From the NCBI GenBank assembly GCA_902574405.1, contig CACGMX010000005.1, positions 1-38,498 on the forward strand: a DNA stretch of 38,498 nucleotides, in the 5' to 3' direction. The position numbers and the translations under genes are program-made. Below the pieces are notes generated by a model that made no database searches, was not told where the DNA came from, and was given only the letters and a program-made list of their open reading frames with translations. Positions 35,670 to 38,498 of this stretch are shown here, one piece after another. This stretch comes from an uncultured Prochlorococcus sp. GTDB taxonomy: Bacteria; Cyanobacteriota; Cyanobacteriia; PCC-6307; Cyanobiaceae. Each line of letters begins with the position of its first letter. Within the stretch, counting starts at the first letter, position 1.

Positions 35670-35906
35670 ATGTTTAATCGTAAAAATAGAAATAGAAAAA
35701 TGAAGAAGATTTTTCAATGGGAAGAATATTTAAATTGGAAAAATATGTCAAAGGAACAGAAATTAAATTTCAAGAGGGCATGCTTATTTCCCTTTCTCGT
35801 ATATATGGTTTATGTTTTTCTTAATCAGTACTCCTTGGCAATTCTTTTGTTACTAGGTCTTTATTTTTTAATTAGATTTAAAAATAGAAATAAGTTAGGA
35901 AGATGA
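35670..35906 (+). CDS. Small membrane hypothetical protein
   Basis: 78-aa ORF, basic N-terminus and hydrophobic C-terminal half. Confidence 0.55.
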   Translation: MFNRKNRNRKMKKIFQWEEYLNWKNMSKEQKLNFKRACLFPFLVYMVYVFLNQYSLAILLLLGLYFLIRFKNRNKLGR

Positions 35907-36007
35907 ATATTTGTTGATTTTGATTTATATAGATTTGTTTTAAAATTATCTAGTTTTTCTAATTAACTCTATTGGTATATAACAATAGTATTAGATAAAA
36001 TTTTTTT

Positions 36008-36244
36008 ATGAAAAGAATTGTTTTGTTTTTATGTATATTAGTTTTTTCAATATTTTCTAATACGAATAATTTATTAGCTAAAGAAATTGATAATAACATT
36101 AAAGATAATATTTCTAATGAAATTGAAGAAATTAAGCCTGATAATAAAAAAACTAATATTCCTAATTCTTCGGTAGAAGATATATTTGGTGATGAACAAA
36201 CTTTTCCATTCGTGGCAGGTTTAGGGAAAAATGCAGCCCATTGA
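36008..36244 (+). CDS. Small exported hypothetical protein
   Basis: Signal peptide, Asn/Lys linker, distinctive C-terminus SSVEDIFGDEQTFPFVAGLGKNAAH. Confidence 0.65.
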   Translation: MKRIVLFLCILVFSIFSNTNNLLAKEIDNNIKDNISNEIEEIKPDNKKTNIPNSSVEDIFGDEQTFPFVAGLGKNAAH

Positions 36245-36286
36245 TTTTAAGGTTCTGGTTAATGTAGAAAAGATTTTTTAATACCA

Positions 36287-36451
36287 ATGAAAGGTCTTAG
36301 GATCCTAGAACTTTCTGAAGCACTTAATGTTGATAACGCTGATCTATTAGCTGTTTGTGCAATTCTAAAAATAAAAGCAACATCTAGATTAAGCATGCTT
36401 TCATTTGAAGAATGTAAAAAGATAACTGATTACTATGAAAATAAAAATTAG
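36287..36451 (+). CDS. Stand-alone IF2_N-like domain protein (54 aa)
   Basis: MKGLRILELSEALNVDNADLLAVCAILKIKATSRLSMLSFEECKKITDYYENKN resembles the IF-2 N-terminal domain (+hyELuKELuh..+-LL..c..L.I....S.hs.e.a..I). Confidence 0.7.
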   Translation: MKGLRILELSEALNVDNADLLAVCAILKIKATSRLSMLSFEECKKITDYYENKN

Positions 36452-36470
36452 AATTTTTTTATAAATTATT

Positions 36471-36728
36471 TTATTTTTTAATGTCTTTAATCATTGATAC
36501 TAAAGTTGAATGAATTTCTTCTTCAGATATTTCATTTTTAAAATTGATAATTGCTGATTGCCCATCGTAATTGATTTTTATATAACTATTATTAATTTCT
36601 TCCATATAAGCATTCTCAAATCTTGATATCTTCCCATAATGAATAAGATATTTGTGCACTGAATCTATGTGATCACTGTTCATGTGATCACAAACTCTTT
36701 TACTTGTTTCTTTACTAATAAATTTCAT
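36471..36728 (-). CDS. DUF2470-domain protein
   Basis: VCDHMNSDHIDSVHKYLIHYG. Confidence 0.85.
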   Translation of the reverse strand: MKFISKETSKRVCDHMNSDHIDSVHKYLIHYGKISRFENAYMEEINNSYIKINYDGQSAIINFKNEISEEEIHSTLVSMIKDIKK

Positions 36729-36746
36729 TTAAAAAATAAATTTGTT

Positions 36747-37754
36747 TTAAACTAATCTCTTTTTATCATTATTCAATGTTTTAATCATTTTAATTATTAA
36801 ATTTTTAACTTCATTTTTATCAACTGCTCTAACCAAGTTATTTCTCAAATTTGATGCACCTTTAAAGTCTTTGCATGTCCATGAGATATGTTTCCTTGCA
36901 ATTAGCAATCCGTGATCTCCTTTTTCTTTTATTAATTCATCAAGATGCTCAATAATTAAATATAGTTTTTCTTCTGTGTTTGGTTCTTTAAAATTTTTAT
37001 TTTCTCTAAGGGCATAATCTATTTCTCCTATTTTCCATGGGGATCCTAAAATTCCTCGTCCAATCATTACACCATCAGCATTTGTTTTTTTTAAACAATT
37101 AAGAGCGTCATCTGGATTTTTGATATCTCCATTAGCAATTACTGGAATTTTCAACAACTTTTTAAGTCTCCCGATCATTTCCCAATCTGACTTGCCCGAA
37201 AAACCCTGTTTTCTAGTTCTTCCATGAAGTGTGATCATTGTTGCTCCCGCATCTTGTAGTTTAAATAAGAAATCTTCTATATTTTCTTCTTTACTATCCC
37301 ATCCGAGTCGTGTTTTTACTGTTACTGGAACCCTAACAGCTTTTACAACATTTTTGACTAATTCTATAGCAAGTTTTCGGTCTTTAATTAAAGCACTGCC
37401 TCCACCTTTCTTTGCAATTTTTTTTACTGGACATCCCATATTTATATCAATTAAGAAAGCTCCAGAGTCCTCAGCTTGTCTCGCAGCTTCAGAAACAGCA
37501 TATGGCCTATTATCAAATATTTGTACTCCAATTGGACCTTCTTCTAAATTTATTTGATTGATTTTTTTTGTGCCATATCCTTTTTTGAGACTTGTGGCAT
37601 TTATCATTTCTGTAAAAAGTAAAGAGTTTGGAGCCCATTTACGTACAAGTCGTCTAAAAATGTTATCTGTAACTCCTGCTAATGGCGATAGCATTACCTT
37701 ACTCGTAATTATCCTGTTAACTCCCCTTCCTTTTAGCGTTATATTTGAGGACAT
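36747..37754 (-). CDS. tRNA-dihydrouridine synthase
   Basis: LSPLAGVTDNIFRRLVRKW, DINMGCPVKKIAKKGGGSALIKD, VKTRLGWD, LHGRTRKQGFSGKSDWEMI, VIANGDI, GVMIGRGILGSPW. Confidence 0.97.
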   Translation of the reverse strand: MSSNITLKGRGVNRIITSKVMLSPLAGVTDNIFRRLVRKWAPNSLLFTEMINATSLKKGYGTKKINQINLEEGPIGVQIFDNRPYAVSEAARQAEDSGAFLIDINMGCPVKKIAKKGGGSALIKDRKLAIELVKNVVKAVRVPVTVKTRLGWDSKEENIEDFLFKLQDAGATMITLHGRTRKQGFSGKSDWEMIGRLKKLLKIPVIANGDIKNPDDALNCLKKTNADGVMIGRGILGSPWKIGEIDYALRENKNFKEPNTEEKLYLIIEHLDELIKEKGDHGLLIARKHISWTCKDFKGASNLRNNLVRAVDKNEVKNLIIKMIKTLNNDKKRLV

Positions 37755-37881
37755 ATAATTTTAAATGTATTTAATCTTTCTTCATTATAAATTCAGATAT
37801 GAAGATAATTTTATGTTTTCTATTTAATTCTTAATTTATAATAAGTGCTTTTACTTAAATAGGCCTAATTGATTACTTTTT

Positions 37882-38319
37882 TTGCTAGTTTATGTTGAGT
37901 CGAAATTTAAAAAAGGAAATTTTTTCTTGTTTATATTAGTATCTATTTTTTTTTCAATAATTTTTTTTATTGCACCAATAAATGTAATTGCTATGCAAGG
38001 TAATTTAGATTTATCAAGTGCTCAGACTTCTGTAGGCAAAAGATTTGCTAATGTTTTTTGCGATGCTAAGAGGGAAGGTTTAGATTCCGATTTTGCTAGT
38101 GAATATGCTTTGAATAATACATATTTGAAATTTGTAGCATTTCCAGATGATGACGAATATTTAGCTGATTTATGGAATTTCACCCATAATAATATTTTAG
38201 ATAATTGTGGTGAATTTGTAGATATAAATGATCTAAAAGACCTAGAGATTTTTTTTAAAGAAGAAGGTTTAATTGCATCAAATAGGGAACTCTATTTACC
38301 AACTTTTGAGAATAATTAG
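37882..38319 (+). CDS. Exported hypothetical protein
   Basis: N-terminal hydrophobic segment then 100+ aa protein-like sequence; start site uncertain. Confidence 0.6.
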   Translation: MLVYVESKFKKGNFFLFILVSIFFSIIFFIAPINVIAMQGNLDLSSAQTSVGKRFANVFCDAKREGLDSDFASEYALNNTYLKFVAFPDDDEYLADLWNFTHNNILDNCGEFVDINDLKDLEIFFKEEGLIASNRELYLPTFENN

Positions 38320-38366
38320 ATTAAATTTTTAGCTTGTACTAAAATATAAATAGAATATGAAAATTT

Positions 38367-38498
38367 ATGAAACTATTAGGTTTAAATTCACCTGAAATAT
38401 TCATAATATTAGTAATTTTGCTTTCAATTTTAGGTCCAAAAAGAGTTGAAAAAGGTTTCTTATTATTCAAAAAACTATTAAAGTTCCTCTTAAGTAAA
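38367..38498 (+). CDS. TatA/B-like (Mtt/Hcf106) small membrane protein, truncated by window end
   Basis: MKLLGLNSPEIFIILVILLSILGPKRVEKGFLLFKKLLKFLLSK: .PE...I.vi.LL.fGPKrl.. motif; open to window end. Confidence 0.65.
   Translation, partial: MKLLGLNSPEIFIILVILLSILGPKRVEKGFLLFKKLLKFLLSK

Noticed and set aside
37231-37758. Plus-strand ORFs opposite the DUS gene
   Set aside because: Shadow ORFs of a strongly supported tRNA-dihydrouridine synthase.
1-38498. tRNA/rRNA genes, IS elements or prophage
   Set aside because: No cloverleaf, rRNA-like or transposase/integrase sequences recognised by eye; tRNAscan-SE and ISfinder searches would be needed to exclude them formally.

Overview
AT-rich, densely coding window whose gene content and very short intergenic spacers look like a high-light Prochlorococcus chromosome (inferred from content; strain not determined). 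Left part (1-17.5 kb): TrmH/TrmJ-like methyltransferase 3' end, chlI, ruvC, 5-FCL, sufE-like, homoserine dehydrogenase, an SBP plus single permease of a Dpp/Opp-type ABC transporter, alpha/beta hydrolase, MFS, PfkB kinase, pentapeptide-repeat protein, and a transglutaminase / alpha-E / circularly permuted ATP-grasp cluster. Middle (18.1-24.3 kb): a zinc-homeostasis locus (WD40 protein, COG0523/CobW GTPase, ZnuA, ZnuC, Zur, ZnuB) with a Zur-box-like dyad. Right part (24.3-38.5 kb): an accessory-looking stretch rich in very small ORFs (many <60 aa and absent from the supplied ORF track), plus DUF1499, OsmC, TM2, fibrillin, Nif11-like, Psb34-like, MAPEG, Mrr-like nuclease, thioesterase, IF2_N-like, DUF2470, DUS and TatA/B-like proteins. 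The most notable observations are: (1) a ~108-aa module that appears in both the ZnuA-like binding protein and the adjacent CobW GTPase; (2) two adjacent intergenic elements with the hallmark motifs of cyanobacterial sRNAs Yfr1 and Yfr2, with near-perfect mutual complementarity; (3) a 51-aa twin CX3C microprotein and an interrupted ORF in the 17.5-18.1 kb gap. All family calls come from reading motifs; no database search was run.
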